A program made the translations under genes and the position numbers. A stretch of DNA of 5,435 nt from an uncultured delta proteobacterium (GTDB lineage: Bacteria > Myxococcota_A > Polyangia > Polyangiales > Polyangiaceae), in the NCBI GenBank assembly GCA_903893335.1, contig CAITLX010000919.1:1-5435 (forward strand), read 5' to 3'. The number at the start of each line of letters is the position of its first letter. Within the stretch, counting starts at the first letter, position 1. Shown one piece after another: positions 5,005-5,435 of this stretch. Under the pieces are notes generated by a model. That model had not been told where the DNA came from. It saw only the letters and a program-made list of their open reading frames with translations, and did not search any database.

Positions 5005-5435
5005 ATGCCTCCCGGCCCCGCTCGGTTCCGCGCGCTGTTCGCCGGCCTCGCGGCGCGGGTGCGGCGCAGGGTCACGACGCGGCTGGTGCTCGACGGCGCC
5101 ACGGTCGGGCTGGTCGTCGCCGTCGCCATCGCCCTCGCCTGCTGGCGCGGGGGTCTGGCCCGTGGCCGCAGCCTGGCGGTCCTGGCGGGCGCGGGGGGCG
5201 CGCTCGTCGGCGCCTTCGTCGGCCTGCGGCGCCGCTGGAGCGACGAGGCGGTCGCCTCGTGGCTCGACGCCCGCCTCGACGGACGCGAGGTCGTCGCGAG
5301 CGCCCTCGAGGTCTCCGCCGACGCCCCCGGCTCGCCCGCCGCCGAGGTCCTGCGCGCGGCGACCCTGCTGCTCGAGCGCCCCGAGGCGAAGCGGGGCACC
5401 CCGCGCGTGCTGCGGCGCTGGCACGCGCTCGCCCC
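5005..5435 (+). CDS. Two-helix membrane protein, N-terminal part, possibly DUF4175-like
   Basis: The reading frame is open from the ATG to the window edge, giving 143 residues and two bases of the next codon. Residues 7-26 are strongly basic (RVRRRVTTR). TM1 spans about 27-47 and TM2 about 56-74; between them lies a short loop containing two Arg. RRRW at 75-78 then begins a cytoplasmic helical segment (DEAVASWLDARLDGREVVASALEV) by the positive-inside rule. A short two-helix hairpin followed by a WLDxRL...ASALE segment resembles the N-terminus of large membrane proteins of the DUF4175 type, often found near MoxR ATPase and von Willebrand factor A genes. That name is a recollection from motif style, not a match I could test, and the rest of the gene is outside the window. 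It is divergent from prfC. A weak GGGA lies 3 nt before the ATG, too close for a good ribosome binding site. Confidence 0.75.
   Translation, partial: MPPGPARFRALFAGLAARVRRRVTTRLVLDGATVGLVVAVAIALACWRGGLARGRSLAVLAGAGGALVGAFVGLRRRWSDEAVASWLDARLDGREVVASALEVSADAPGSPAAEVLRAATLLLERPEAKRGTPRVLRRWHALA

Noticed and set aside
2844..5399. An 851-codon open frame on the minus strand, in a different frame from prfC
   Set aside because: It overlaps prfC, the repeat peptide and the membrane-protein gene. Its product is a low-complexity Arg/Ala/Pro string without domains, a typical shadow in GC-rich DNA.

Overview
The window is very GC-rich (roughly three quarters G+C by eye). G/C-ending codons dominate, and spurious long open frames appear opposite the real genes. 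Gene style points to Myxococcota, probably the Polyangiales/Sandaracinaceae side: an exported Cys-rich protein with Gly-rich flanks, a HAMP-PAS-HAMP chemoreceptor, a sigma54 promoter, and start regions that look leaderless. This placement is an inference; the window has no rRNA or other taxonomic marker.

Layout from left to right. (1) 1-427, plus strand: the C-terminal part of a Gly-rich protein with a 12-cysteine core. (2) 450-2675, minus strand, convergent with (1) and only 22 bp away: a 741-residue methyl-accepting chemotaxis protein. (3) 2676-2926: a 251-bp control region. It holds a ribosome binding site, a roughly 89-nt leader, a near-consensus sigma54 (-24/-12) promoter for the chemoreceptor, and a GC-rich hairpin behind the next gene. 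(4) 2927-3217, minus strand: a 96-residue exported repeat peptide with four 14-residue units, each carrying one Cys, arranged as two alternating unit types. (5) 3269-4918, minus strand: peptide chain release factor 3 (prfC). (6) 4919-5004: an 86-bp divergent promoter region. (7) 5005-end, plus strand: the first 143 residues of a two-helix membrane protein that runs off the window.

No pathway links these genes. prfC is a translation-termination GTPase, the chemoreceptor is an orphan with no che genes beside it, and the two Cys/Gly-rich exported proteins have no recognised function. The chemoreceptor has a Shine-Dalgarno site and a sigma54 promoter. The other three gene starts visible here (repeat peptide, prfC, membrane protein) each have a TA-containing hexamer 7-11 bp before the ATG and no good Shine-Dalgarno, which suggests leaderless transcripts.

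The most interesting items are the sigma54 promoter of the chemoreceptor and the alternating repeat peptide, whose repeat units differ mostly at synonymous positions.
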